A model generated the notes under the pieces. It did no database searches. It saw only the letters and a list, made by a program, of their open reading frames with translations, and had not been told where the DNA came from. Of a DNA stretch of 64,000 nucleotides, positions 15,954-24,918 are shown one piece after another; within the stretch, counting starts at the first letter, position 1, and every line of letters begins with the position of its first letter. A program made the translations under genes and the position numbers. The stretch is from Sporisorium sorghi (taxonomy: Eukaryota > Basidiomycota > Ustilaginomycetes > Ustilaginales > Ustilaginaceae). The DNA is taken from positions 1 to 64,000 of the forward strand of contig JALCCG010000041.1 in the NCBI GenBank assembly GCA_023212695.1, given 5' to 3'.

Positions 15954-16012
15954 CCGTTACGATCGGAAGCCCTCAACTTGTACAGTTTTTGTACAGAATG
16001 GAATGATACAAT

Positions 16013-16052
16013 TCGCGAGGGGGGGAACCCTCGGGTGAGGATTTTTTTTCTG
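16013..16052 (+). promoter_or_regulatory. Leader hairpin before the exopolysaccharide operon
   Basis: CGAGGG/CCCTCG with a short loop and then GGTGAGGATTTTTTTT, about 40 bases before the first ribosome site. A TACAAT box lies just upstream (16007-16012), so the hairpin may be a leader attenuator; it could equally be a terminator of upstream transcription. No GEMM-type c-di-GMP aptamer is visible. Confidence 0.35.
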
Positions 16053-16091
16053 CATAAAAGTATTGCTCCTTAGGGGATGGAGGTCGGCGGT

Positions 16092-17195
16092 TTGAAGTGG
16101 CGAAGTGGACGTAAGGTCTTGTGGATAGGACTTGTCTTATGGTTAGGCGCAGCCTTGGGGATCGGAGGAAGTTTGATCCAAGCCAAGGGGGAAAATGTAA
16201 CGAAACGGTTTATTACGATGAATATGATCAACCCGAATGGCACGATGGCTACCTATTTACAGGGAGCGGAATCGGTCAATCCTGAATGGGCAGCGGGACG
16301 AGAGGCTCTCTCCGAATCCCTTGGGTTCTGGATGCAGGCGGCGCTGGCTAGTCATGACCTTGTTGCATTTGAGAAGAGTTATGACGCATTAACCCGTTAT
16401 TTTACGGCAGATCGTCAATATATTGTATGGAAACTAAATCCTGAAGGCGGGGCGGAAGTCAGCACAAACGCACTTGGTGACGATTTGCGGATTATAGGGG
16501 CTCTGGTGGAAGGTTCCCGGATATGGAAGGGCCACTCCGAATGGACGGCGACTGCCAGCGATCTTGCGGAAACCTTGTTAAGCCGGTCACAAAAGAACGG
16601 GTATCTGGTGGATTTCTACGATTTCTCCACGGAGGAACTGCCCGACACCCTGAGTCTTGCTTATGTGGATCTTTCAGCACTGCGCAGGCTCTTGGAAGAA
16701 GGCATACTGGATATGAAAACGTACAATCGCTATCATTCCCTGCTGCAGGGGATGCCGGATGACGGCGTGTTTTATCCCAAAGCTTATCATGTGGTAAACG
16801 GGGAATATACATATGATGAAAATGTGAATTTAATTGATCAGCTGCTGGTCGCTATGCATGTCGGGGAAACGCAAAGGAGCCAAGAGTCGCTGCTTCAATT
16901 CCTCAAGCAGGAATTGAAGCAGACGGGAAAGATCGCGGGACAGTATAGACGCGCCGACCGAAAGGCCGTGGTGAAATACGAGTCTTCCTCGGTTTATGGT
17001 CTCGCTATCATGTTTGCTATTCAAATGGAGGACAGGCCCTTTGCCGTCAAGCTGAACAAACGTCTGCAGACCTTAAAAGGGAAAGATACCCGTTATCCTG
17101 GGGGGTATGTGTTCGAGAAGAACACGCATGTTTTTGATAACTTGCTTCCTTTATTAGGGGAATATGCTATTGATCGAGGTGGACATGGAAAATAA
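16092..17195 (+). CDS. GH8-like polysaccharide hydrolase, YdaJ type
   Basis: 367 residues from TTG 16092 (GGAGGT 7 bases upstream; ATG 16077 is a poorer choice). An N-terminal signal-anchor helix (VLWIGLVLWLGAALGIGG) places the domain outside the cell. The rest is an alpha/alpha-barrel of the glycoside hydrolase family 8 kind, with REALSESLGFWMQAAL, the acidic STNALGDDLRIIGAL segment and YPGGYVFEKNTHVFDN near the end. B. subtilis YdaJ, in the c-di-GMP-linked ydaJKLMN exopolysaccharide operon, has the same architecture and context. The 3' end overlaps the next gene. A clear paralogue lies at 48060-49175. I infer that it trims or releases the polymer made by the downstream synthase. Confidence 0.8.
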   Translation: MKWRSGRKVLWIGLVLWLGAALGIGGSLIQAKGENVTKRFITMNMINPNGTMATYLQGAESVNPEWAAGREALSESLGFWMQAALASHDLVAFEKSYDALTRYFTADRQYIVWKLNPEGGAEVSTNALGDDLRIIGALVEGSRIWKGHSEWTATASDLAETLLSRSQKNGYLVDFYDFSTEELPDTLSLAYVDLSALRRLLEEGILDMKTYNRYHSLLQGMPDDGVFYPKAYHVVNGEYTYDENVNLIDQLLVAMHVGETQRSQESLLQFLKQELKQTGKIAGQYRRADRKAVVKYESSSVYGLAIMFAIQMEDRPFAVKLNKRLQTLKGKDTRYPGGYVFEKNTHVFDNLLPLLGEYAIDRGGHGK

Positions 17196-18060
17196 AAGAT
17201 GGGTTCAACGCGCAGTCGGGGGATACGCCCTTCTGATCGGTTTAGCAGTGCTGCAGGAGCTATTGGTCTATATCAATGTCTTTAGAGACCAATCCTTTAC
17301 CTTACTGGAGCTGGGATTCGCCATTGGCTGCCTTGCGGCTCTGATGCTGGGCTTCCTGGCCCCTGCCGGGGTCTCGGTCGTTTGTATTTTTGTATATATC
17401 GTGGCTTATTTTGTATGGCTTACGACTTATGCAAAGGTCGATGTGCTGTCCATCTCCTGGCTCTGGCTGCTCCCAGCCAATGTAGCCGTTGCCGCATTCA
17501 TCAAAACCGGGCTGGTTCGCAATAAGCGGCTAATGGAGCGGCTGGAGGAGCTGCAACGAAAGAATCCGGAAGTGGATTTAGCCACCGCGCTAGGCAATAA
17601 GGAAGCTTTTAGGGAAACGCTGATCAAGCAGTCTAATCTCGCTAATCGTTATTCAGATACGTATAACTTCTGCCTGGTCATGTTTAAAATTGAATTTCTG
17701 CCGATGGTGCAGGAATCCCTGGGTTCACAAGGCTATGCCCAACTTCTCGCCTCCTTATCGGAAGGGATACGGAAGCATATTCGGTACGAGGATTACAAAT
17801 TCGCCCTGGACCGGGGAAGATTTATTGTGCTGCTCCCTATGACAGACCAGGAGTATTTAATGACATTGACAGACCGAATTAGGCACGCGCTGGTAGACAT
17901 TCCGTCTCAGGACGGGAAAGGCGGGGAGCTGAATCTGGTGATCCGTGCAGGGGCCCTGGTCTTTGCTAAGGAGCAATTCAGTCAATACGAAGACGCGGAT
18001 GCCGTCATTGCCGCACTTGAACGCAACACGGAGACGGATTTGATCGGAGAATATATATGA
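17185..18060 (+). CDS. Membrane c-di-GMP receptor with degenerate GGDEF domain, YdaK type
   Basis: 291 residues from ATG 17185 (GAGG 5 bases upstream; overlaps the previous gene by 11 bases). Three to four membrane helices (residues about 14-110) precede a GGDEF-fold domain (about 130-290). The signature GGDEF is replaced by DRGRF (209-213), so cyclase activity is not expected. The inhibitory-site motif RxxD is kept as RYED (200-203), exactly five residues before the signature position. B. subtilis YdaK is a known c-di-GMP-binding protein of this design. I infer a membrane receptor that activates the glycosyltransferase encoded two genes downstream. Confidence 0.85.
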   Translation: MENKRWVQRAVGGYALLIGLAVLQELLVYINVFRDQSFTLLELGFAIGCLAALMLGFLAPAGVSVVCIFVYIVAYFVWLTTYAKVDVLSISWLWLLPANVAVAAFIKTGLVRNKRLMERLEELQRKNPEVDLATALGNKEAFRETLIKQSNLANRYSDTYNFCLVMFKIEFLPMVQESLGSQGYAQLLASLSEGIRKHIRYEDYKFALDRGRFIVLLPMTDQEYLMTLTDRIRHALVDIPSQDGKGGELNLVIRAGALVFAKEQFSQYEDADAVIAALERNTETDLIGEYI

Positions 18061-18110
18061 ATTTTTGCGCATTATTCAATAAGCAGCAGGCAGAGAAGGA
18101 GATGTAATAG

Positions 18111-18254
18111 ATGTCTTACACTGCGTGGTTTGTTCCGTTATGCAAGATTGTCAGCCTGATGTTTGCCTTTGCGGTTCTGGGGCTGTTCATTGCAACGCTG
18201 AGCCTTCGGGTTCGTGTGAATCGAAGATACGACCGGAGGAAGAACAGTGGCTGA
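18111..18254 (+). CDS. 47-residue single-pass membrane peptide of the exopolysaccharide operon
   Basis: A short gene with a strong ribosome site (AGAAGGAGATG) and ATG 18111. One membrane helix (about residues 12-32, IVSLMFAFAVLGLFIATLSL) is followed by a very basic cytoplasmic tail (RVRVNRRYDRRKN). The last eight bases overlap the GTG start of the synthase gene, so translation is probably coupled. I do not know a named family. Position suggests a small subunit of the synthase complex. Confidence 0.7.
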   Translation: MSYTAWFVPLCKIVSLMFAFAVLGLFIATLSLRVRVNRRYDRRKNSG

Positions 18255-19548
18255 CGCATTATTAATGTTTTGTATTATCAGCATATGGGGTGCGGTGTTT
18301 CAATCGATCCTGATAATGGTGGGAGCGGTCCGGTTTATTTTCAGACAGAGCCGTAAGGAATGGACCATTCCCGATGCGGATCAGATGGCACATTTCCCCA
18401 AGGTCACCGTCCTGGTCCCCGCGCACAATGAAGAATTGGTGATCGCGGCAACGGCGGAGCATATACTGCGGCTGAATTATCCGAAGGATAAGGTGCAGCT
18501 CATTGTCATTGCCGATAACTGCAGCGATGGTACCGCTGGAAGACTGAAGGCTCTGAACAGCAAGGCAGCGTATCGGGACCGGGATTTCATGGTATTTGAG
18601 CGTTCAGGAACGGGCGGTAAATCGGGGGCGCTTAATGATGCGCTGGCGTTTGCCAAACATGAATGGATTTGTATTTTTGACGCTGACGCGGCGCCGGAGC
18701 GGAACGCACTGTACTTTTTGATCGAGAAAGCAATGGAAGACCCCAAAACCTATGGAGCGGTCTTCGGGCGGAACAAGGCCAGAAACCGTGGGCAGAATTT
18801 TCTCTCCAAATGCATTAATCTGGAGCTGGTTACAGCTCAGCGAATCTATCATACCGGACTGTGGGAGCTGTTCAAGCTGGGAACCATTCCGGGGACGAAT
18901 TTTATTGTGAAAACAGATTTGATCCTTGAGATCGGCGGCTGGGATACGGAGGCAATTACGGAGGATACGGCCATATCCTTCGAGATTATGACCCGGGGAC
19001 AGCTCATCGCGCTGGCTCCCCAGGCAGAAGCTTATCAGCAGGAGCCGGAGCAGCTCAGTGTGTACTTGAAGCAGCGGGAACGCTGGGCCAAAGGGAACTT
19101 TTCCGTTGTGATGGAGAATATCCATCATTTGTTTGATCGGTCAAGCTGGCGCATTAAGCTTCATGTACTGTACTATGCGGCGAGTTATTTCTGGTTTTTA
19201 CTGTCCATTATCGTGTCGGATATCATCATCGGTGTCAATCTGGTTTACTGGATGATTGCACTGTTCAAACCGGATGTGGTGTCACCGTTCCAGTTTGCAG
19301 ATGATGTATATGTTTATCTGATGGTGGCCTGGGGATTGATGTATTACCTTTTTGTACTGCAGATCAATCTGGCGCTGGCAACCGATGTCGGGCAAAGCTC
19401 GATACAGAACTTTATTCTTTCCTGCCTATCGTATTTCACGTATGCTCAGCTATTCCTGCTGATCTCCTTGCGGGCCCTCTATTCTTTTGTTGTAGACAAA
19501 GTGACGGGGAGAAAAGCCAAGTGGTACAAAACGCAGCGATTTGGATGA
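18247..19548 (+). CDS. Family 2 glycosyltransferase, processive exopolysaccharide synthase (YdaM type)
   Basis: 433 residues from GTG 18247. One N-terminal membrane helix, a cytosolic GT-A domain and three to four C-terminal helices form the usual synthase/translocator layout. Motifs in order: VLVPAHNEE, DNCSDGT, GTGGKSGALNDAL, the metal-binding DADA, the catalytic TEDTAIS and QRERWAKG, matching the D, DxD, ED and QxxRW series of BcsA/PgaC-like enzymes. There is no PilZ domain, so c-di-GMP control would have to come from a partner such as the degenerate GGDEF protein upstream. The polymer is unknown. B. subtilis YdaL- and YdaN-like genes are not present here. Confidence 0.9.
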   Translation: MADALLMFCIISIWGAVFQSILIMVGAVRFIFRQSRKEWTIPDADQMAHFPKVTVLVPAHNEELVIAATAEHILRLNYPKDKVQLIVIADNCSDGTAGRLKALNSKAAYRDRDFMVFERSGTGGKSGALNDALAFAKHEWICIFDADAAPERNALYFLIEKAMEDPKTYGAVFGRNKARNRGQNFLSKCINLELVTAQRIYHTGLWELFKLGTIPGTNFIVKTDLILEIGGWDTEAITEDTAISFEIMTRGQLIALAPQAEAYQQEPEQLSVYLKQRERWAKGNFSVVMENIHHLFDRSSWRIKLHVLYYAASYFWFLLSIIVSDIIIGVNLVYWMIALFKPDVVSPFQFADDVYVYLMVAWGLMYYLFVLQINLALATDVGQSSIQNFILSCLSYFTYAQLFLLISLRALYSFVVDKVTGRKAKWYKTQRFG

Positions 19549-19570
19549 GGGGACCGTTGCAGGAGAAGTT

Positions 19571-19580
19571 CTGATATAAT
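19571..19580 (+). promoter_or_regulatory. Extended -10 promoter of the AAC(3)-family gene
   Basis: CTGATATAAT contains TGnTATAAT, the extended -10 form, 22 bases before the start codon. No good -35 is visible, as is usual for this promoter class. Confidence 0.55.
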
Positions 19581-19601
19581 GGGCCGGAGGAGGGGAAGAA
19601 C

Positions 19602-20390
19602 ATGCACACTATGGAGAGCTTAATGAAGCAATTGGAGCAGCTTGGCATTGACGGCTCCGGGACGCTGCTGATCCATTCTTCAATGAAAAGCATAGGCCCG
19701 GTCGAGGGTGGCGCGGACACTGTATTGGATGCGTTTACATCGCACATGCAAGAGGGGCTGCTGGTGCTGCCCACTCATACGTGGTCTTACATCAATGAGG
19801 AACATCCGAAATTTTACGTGGATCAATCACCTGTGTGCGTCGGGATCCTGCCCGAACTTTTTCGCAAACGTCCAGGTGTGGTGCGTTCGCTGCACCCCAC
19901 GCATTCGGTGGCCGCATTAGGCAGGGATTCCATAGCGTTCACAAGTGACGATCACCATTTCGATACGCCGTGCGCCAGGGGTTCCTCCTGGGGGAAACTG
20001 CTCGACCGAAGGGCGGCCATTTTGTTGGTGGGGGTCGATTTAAAGCGCAACACCTTTATTCATGGAATCGAAGAGTGGGTGGACATACAGGGCAGGTTAA
20101 CGGATGGGCATGAGAAGCTGTACACGGTTTTACCCGATGGCACGGAAATTCCGGTACCTTCCCGCAGACATTGCGGGTTGTCGTGGTCGGAGCATTTCTG
20201 GAAAGTCGATGAGGTCCTTGAAAGTCAAGGCGCGATGCATAAGGGGCGGTTTGGCGATGCCGTTGTCCGGGTATGCGATGCAGCTGCGGTGACGGATATC
20301 CTGACCGAGATGCTCAGGGACAATCGGGATTTATTCTCGGATAATCAGCCCTTGGAGGGTCAGCATGCTGAAGGAAGAGTTCGTTTATAA
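19602..20390 (+). CDS. AAC(3)-family aminoglycoside N-acetyltransferase-like protein
   Basis: 262 residues with all the marks of the antibiotic N-acetyltransferase (AAC(3)) fold: LLIHSSMKSIGPVEGGADTV near the start, LPTHTWS, RSLHPTHSVAALG with the catalytic His, HFDTPCARGSSWGKLLD, and LLVGVDLKRNTFIHGIEE. It would transfer acetyl from acetyl-CoA to an amine in the cytosol. Chromosomal relatives in Bacillus and Paenibacillus are common and not always resistance genes; B. subtilis YokD is one. GGAGGAGGGG precedes ATG 19602. It follows the synthase gene by 53 bases and has its own promoter and terminator. Confidence 0.85.
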   Translation: MHTMESLMKQLEQLGIDGSGTLLIHSSMKSIGPVEGGADTVLDAFTSHMQEGLLVLPTHTWSYINEEHPKFYVDQSPVCVGILPELFRKRPGVVRSLHPTHSVAALGRDSIAFTSDDHHFDTPCARGSSWGKLLDRRAAILLVGVDLKRNTFIHGIEEWVDIQGRLTDGHEKLYTVLPDGTEIPVPSRRHCGLSWSEHFWKVDEVLESQGAMHKGRFGDAVVRVCDAAAVTDILTEMLRDNRDLFSDNQPLEGQHAEGRVRL

Positions 20391-20581
20391 TACATAGGAT
20401 ATATATCCGTTTTCACATTCGAAAGAGGAGATAGCCTGAGTTGTCTGCCGCTATTAAATCGGTTTGGCATAAGGCAAGGATTTCGGGAAATGTAAAAAAT
20501 CGTCCTTCGAAGATACGACCTATTGGAATGCTATCAATTGACCCTTGAGAAGCATCCAGCGGCTGAAAATAAAGGGAATTT

Positions 20582-20618
20582 AAGAGCGCTCACCTGTCAG
20601 GTAGCGCTCTTATTTAAG
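20582..20618. terminator. Bidirectional terminator
   Basis: AAGAGCGCT/AGCGCTCTT with an inner ACCTG/CAGGT extension. It lies between the converging acetyltransferase gene and the minus-strand gene at 20626, with T-rich flanks on both sides. Confidence 0.8.
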
Positions 20619-20625
20619 GTGAACC

Positions 20626-21498
20626 CTATCCTAAGGCGTCTGCTTGCAGATCGGTCACCTTAAGTTTGGACTTAAAAGCCTCCATATTGTCTATCAGATA
20701 CTTACTATTTTCGAATCCGGTCTGGGCAATGATGTTGTTGATATCCTGGACGAACTCGGGCAAGCTGGCGGTTGAGGCATGTTCGAATCTGTTCTCACCC
20801 GCGATGTCCCCGAACTGTCGTGCAGCTTCCTCCCGGTATTCCTCCACCCAATCCTTGCGAGTCGATACGTTCTTGGCAAAGTTCAGCAGGATGCTGTTCC
20901 AATCTTTTCCGTTCACTATCGCTTCTTGCAGCTTGTCCAGCGTGCTCGGCTCGAATTTCTTCATCATATAGGTTAGATCTATATAATCATCCGGGGCTCC
21001 AACCGGCCTCTGCGGCGGTGTTTCGTAATGGACCTCATTTGTCTCAGGATCCACCGTTCTGGTTTGGGAGATGGCTCCGATTTGACGGATCGTATTCATG
21101 AATTCCGCTGCTTCGTCATCTTCCATGTAGTTATCCGCCATATACTGGGCTTGAGTGAGTCCTAATTCCAATAACGCCGCTCGTTCTGCCTCTCCGGTCA
21201 CGTCTGTAATGAAATTGGACTGAATGATGCCGTAAACGGCTTCCTTCACCTCCGGGGGTTGATCGGTGAGAAGACGATTCAGCGAATCATTGATTTGAGT
21301 GGTTCCAAAATAGACAGCCGAATGATTCACAATATCCGATGCCGCCAACTGTCTGGCAGCCGGGCTGATCTCCACGCTGTCGGTGTTATGCGGAATTATG
21401 GGCATCATGTCTGTGACCAGGGAAGGCTTCTCCGCATTCTGCTTTGAGTTTATGTATAGGTTTAAGTCTTGTTGGGTCGAGCTATGAATCTTCATCAT
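20626..21498 (-). CDS. Conserved-type protein of unknown function
   Basis: 290 residues, cytoplasmic, helical and acidic, with no signal peptide. The N-terminus has a disordered segment and the short motif SVEISPAARQLAAS (about 41-54), a style seen near the start of flagellar and swarming-related proteins, but that similarity is weak. Two methionines open the frame after an AGGGGTG site. It is convergent with the acetyltransferase gene and divergent from the hybrid kinase. I do not recognise the family. Confidence 0.7.
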   Translation of the reverse strand: MMKIHSSTQQDLNLYINSKQNAEKPSLVTDMMPIIPHNTDSVEISPAARQLAASDIVNHSAVYFGTTQINDSLNRLLTDQPPEVKEAVYGIIQSNFITDVTGEAERAALLELGLTQAQYMADNYMEDDEAAEFMNTIRQIGAISQTRTVDPETNEVHYETPPQRPVGAPDDYIDLTYMMKKFEPSTLDKLQEAIVNGKDWNSILLNFAKNVSTRKDWVEEYREEAARQFGDIAGENRFEHASTASLPEFVQDINNIIAQTGFENSKYLIDNMEAFKSKLKVTDLQADALG

Positions 21499-21771
21499 TA
21501 ACGCACCCCTATCCTATGTATTCCCATTGCTCTTCTTTCTACCTCATAGTATCGGAATAATCTTCCATATTCTTTAGGTTTTAATGGATAGAAAATGGCG
21601 ATAGCGCTTCATAGAATCCGGGGGAACCGAGCGCAGCATCAGACTGGGCCTATTATAGCTTCATAATATAGACACAAGGATATCTCAATCCTTCTTCCTA
21701 CCGCGATGTTAGATGTGGTAGATTATGGGTGAACGCCTATATTAGTGAATGGATTAGGAGAGGAATATTCC

Positions 21772-24700
21772 TTGGTAAAGGACCCGCCAAGCTACCAAAT
21801 AAGAAAGAGCCATATCCTGTTATGGATAGGGTTATTCATCATCGTTCTATCGAGCATGCGCATATTGTGGATGGATTGGTTTCCTGATCAACGACAGGTT
21901 CCCATAAAGAACGGGCAATTGGATTTGCGTGATTGGAAGGCTGAAGATGGCGGCATTCTGTTGCTTGATGGGGAATGGGAGGTTTACCCTTCACAATGGC
22001 TGCAAGGGGGCAGCCGGCAGCATGCAACGGGCGAGCTGGAGCCGAGGCTGATCTCGGTTCCCGGAGGATGGAATGAGGCTTTGCCTGGTGAAGGCGAGAA
22101 GCCAACTCCATATGGATTCGCATCCTATCGCCTGCGAATTCTTGTAGATCCGGAAGAGGCTACTAATTATAGTATTCGCGTACCCAGCGTGCGTACGTCA
22201 TCCGAGTTATATGTCAACGGCCGATTGCTTGCCAAATCCGGGCAGGTGGCGGACGTGAAGGAAGAATATACAGCGAAGAACCTGCCTTATTCCACAAGCT
22301 TTGCGGCAGACGACAACGGCGTCATTGAACTCGTGATTCAGGCCGCAAATTATGTGGATAGTCGAAACAGCGGCATTGTCAGGTCCGTTACATTCGGTTC
22401 CGAGGAAGCTCTTGCAAGGGCAATGAAACTTTCCGTTTCGATGCAGACGCTGGGGGCCGTCATATTTCTTATGCACTCTGTCTATGCACTCATTTTGTTT
22501 TTGCTGGGAAATCGGGAAAAGAGACTGCTTTATTTTTCTTTGCTGGCTCTATGTATAACCATCAGCAACGTATTCAGCAACGATGAGAAGCTGTTTCACC
22601 AATTATTTTACATTGGAAGCGATTGGGATTTCCGGCTTTCCAATATGGCATTCATCATCGGATGTTATGCGTTGTTGGAATGCACGAATCATCGGGAGCT
22701 TCCTTATTGGAGCAGGATGTATCCTGTTTACACGGCCATCAATCTGGGGACTGCGGGCATTACGATGTTTCTGGCTCCCCATCAGGTGATTATGCTCTTC
22801 CCGGTTTATTTCTTGTTGGCCGCTGTAGCTGTCGTGATTACAATCATGGCCATCTTTAAAAGAGTCATCCAGGATATCAAACACCATCTGTTATTGCTGT
22901 GTTCCATGCTCGTACTGGTTCATCATCTGTTATGGTCGTTATTCTGGCGGGAAAGCGGCTTGAGTATGATCCACTATCCGGTTGATTTGGTGATCTCGAT
23001 GGGATGCCTGGCCTCGATCTGGTTCAAGGGTTATTTCAACATGCATGCAAATACCAGGGAGCTTGCCGCAACCTTGCAAAGAGTGAATGACCATAAGGAT
23101 CAGTTCTTGGCAAACACCTCACATGAATTTAAGAACCCGCTCCATAGCATGTTAAACATGTCTCAATCCGTTCTGAAAAGGGAACGCCCTTCGCTGCAAA
23201 ACAGGAGCATCAAAGAGCTTGAAACGATTCTGGCTGTAGGGCGTCAGCTGACCCTAATCTTAAATGATCTGATTGATGTGATGAGTTTACGGGAAGGCAA
23301 TCCGCGGCTGCAGAAAAAAACTATATCGATTCAGCCTATTGTGACCGGCGTCATCGATATGCTGCAGCTTAACGCAGAAGTGAAGTCGGTAGCTACCTTG
23401 AATCAGATTCCGGAAGATTTTCCTTCCGTCATGGCGGATGAGAGCCGGGTGATTCAGATCGTGTTCAACTTGCTGCACAATGCCGTGAAATATACGAACG
23501 AAGGGAACATAACGATTCAAGCATTTGCAGATTCCGGAAGAGCTTATATCGTGATTGCTGACACGGGGATCGGAATGGATGAAGACATGCTGAAGCGTCT
23601 ATTCCTTCCGTATGAGCAAGCGAGTGCTAGCGAGACCATGATTGAAGGCGGCTTTGGGTTAGGTTTAAGTATAAGCAAGCAGCTCATTGAGCTTCATCAA
23701 GGTACTTTAGAAGTATCCTCTGCACCGGGAGAGGGCTCGACGTTTACCTTCTCGTTAGAGCTGGCAGGTATGAACGCAGAGGAGGAGCAGAGCGGATCAA
23801 ACCCGTTCGAGCCAGTGGGATTACGATGGACGCCGATCCAGGAAACAGCCGCAGCCGGCTTGGAAGAAGTGGAACGAATGCCGCCAGCTGCAAAACAACC
23901 GGTTGTAATCGAGAATAGTCGTGATCGCCCGCGTCTGTTAATTGTGGATGACGATCCCGTCAACCTGCAAGTGCTAGAAGCCATATTGCCACCTGACGAA
24001 TATGATGTAACAATGGCAACCAGCGGTAAAGAAGTGTTGGCTGTTCTGGATGCTCAGGAATGGGATCTGGTCATCTCCGATATTATGATGCCGCAGATGT
24101 CCGGTTATGAGCTGACTCGAAGGATTCGTGAGCGTTTTACACTCACGGAGCTCCCGGTGCTGCTTCTTACTGCAAGAAGCCAGCCGAAGGATATCCAAAG
24201 CGGATTTTTGGCGGGAGCGAACGATTATGTGACCAAGCCGGTGGAAGCAATAGAGATCCGGTCGCGGATCGAGGCGCTGACCACGATTAAACAAACGGTC
24301 CGGGAACAACTACGACTCGAAGCGGCATGGCTGCAAGCTCAAATCCAGCCTCATTTTTTATTCAATGCATTAAGTGCTGTAACCGCTCTAAGCGACGTGA
24401 ATCTGGATAAGATGCGTACCTTGCTTGATGAGTTCAGCCATTTTTTGAGGTATAAATTCAGGTTCCAGAATACGGATGGACTTGTTCCGATTGAAGAGGA
24501 GCTGAGTCTAATTCGATCTTACGTCTACATTGAAAGTGTTCGGTTTGAAGACAGGCTGCAGGTTGTATGGGAGCTGGATGACTGCGAGGAATTAAAAGTT
24601 CCGTTCCTTTCGATCCAGCCTTTAGTGGAAAATGCGATCAGACACGGCATTATGAAGCGCACGCGCGGAGGTAAAATACATATTCGGATTGCTGTCCGAA

Positions 24701-24918
24701 CCACGCATGCAGAGATAACGGTTCAAGACGACGGTGTCGGCATGAGTGAAGCTAAATTGCAGCAAATATTGGATAGAAAAGCAGAGAATCGGTCGGGCGT
24801 CGGCTTGATCAATACGGACCAGCGGTTAAAACGGCATTTCGGAGCAGGACTCCGTATCCAGAGTGTGTTAGGTAAAGGGACCGAGGTAACTTTTCATGTG
24901 CGTCTCGGAATGAAGTGA
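21772..24918 (+). CDS. Hybrid sensor histidine kinase with a second LytS-type kinase domain
   Basis: About 1048 residues from TTG 21772 (AGGAGAGG 8 bases upstream; GTG 21745 is possible). Order: one membrane helix; an extracellular beta-sandwich (residues about 60-210, LLLDGEWEVYP) like 7TMR-DISMED2; seven membrane helices (about 220-420); HisKA with the phospho-acceptor His451 in NTSHEFKNP; HATPase with DTGIGMDEDM and GLGLSISKQL; a receiver domain with Asp770 in SDIMMPQMSG; then a His_kinase domain with QIQPHFLFNAL (His861) and a second ATPase domain with LVENAIRHG and DDGVGMS. Two complete kinase cores in one chain are unusual, though large sensors of this kind occur in Paenibacillus. No response-regulator gene is adjacent. 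Ligand unknown. Confidence 0.9.
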   Translation: MVKDPPSYQIRKSHILLWIGLFIIVLSSMRILWMDWFPDQRQVPIKNGQLDLRDWKAEDGGILLLDGEWEVYPSQWLQGGSRQHATGELEPRLISVPGGWNEALPGEGEKPTPYGFASYRLRILVDPEEATNYSIRVPSVRTSSELYVNGRLLAKSGQVADVKEEYTAKNLPYSTSFAADDNGVIELVIQAANYVDSRNSGIVRSVTFGSEEALARAMKLSVSMQTLGAVIFLMHSVYALILFLLGNREKRLLYFSLLALCITISNVFSNDEKLFHQLFYIGSDWDFRLSNMAFIIGCYALLECTNHRELPYWSRMYPVYTAINLGTAGITMFLAPHQVIMLFPVYFLLAAVAVVITIMAIFKRVIQDIKHHLLLLCSMLVLVHHLLWSLFWRESGLSMIHYPVDLVISMGCLASIWFKGYFNMHANTRELAATLQRVNDHKDQFLANTSHEFKNPLHSMLNMSQSVLKRERPSLQNRSIKELETILAVGRQLTLILNDLIDVMSLREGNPRLQKKTISIQPIVTGVIDMLQLNAEVKSVATLNQIPEDFPSVMADESRVIQIVFNLLHNAVKYTNEGNITIQAFADSGRAYIVIADTGIGMDEDMLKRLFLPYEQASASETMIEGGFGLGLSISKQLIELHQGTLEVSSAPGEGSTFTFSLELAGMNAEEEQSGSNPFEPVGLRWTPIQETAAAGLEEVERMPPAAKQPVVIENSRDRPRLLIVDDDPVNLQVLEAILPPDEYDVTMATSGKEVLAVLDAQEWDLVISDIMMPQMSGYELTRRIRERFTLTELPVLLLTARSQPKDIQSGFLAGANDYVTKPVEAIEIRSRIEALTTIKQTVREQLRLEAAWLQAQIQPHFLFNALSAVTALSDVNLDKMRTLLDEFSHFLRYKFRFQNTDGLVPIEEELSLIRSYVYIESVRFEDRLQVVWELDDCEELKVPFLSIQPLVENAIRHGIMKRTRGGKIHIRIAVRTTHAEITVQDDGVGMSEAKLQQILDRKAENRSGVGLINTDQRLKRHFGAGLRIQSVLGKGTEVTFHVRLGMK

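Noticed and set aside
20438..20548. Short TTG-started frame after GAGGAGA between the AAC(3) gene and its terminator
   Set aside because: Only 36 codons with no clear structural feature. The ribosome site may be chance.
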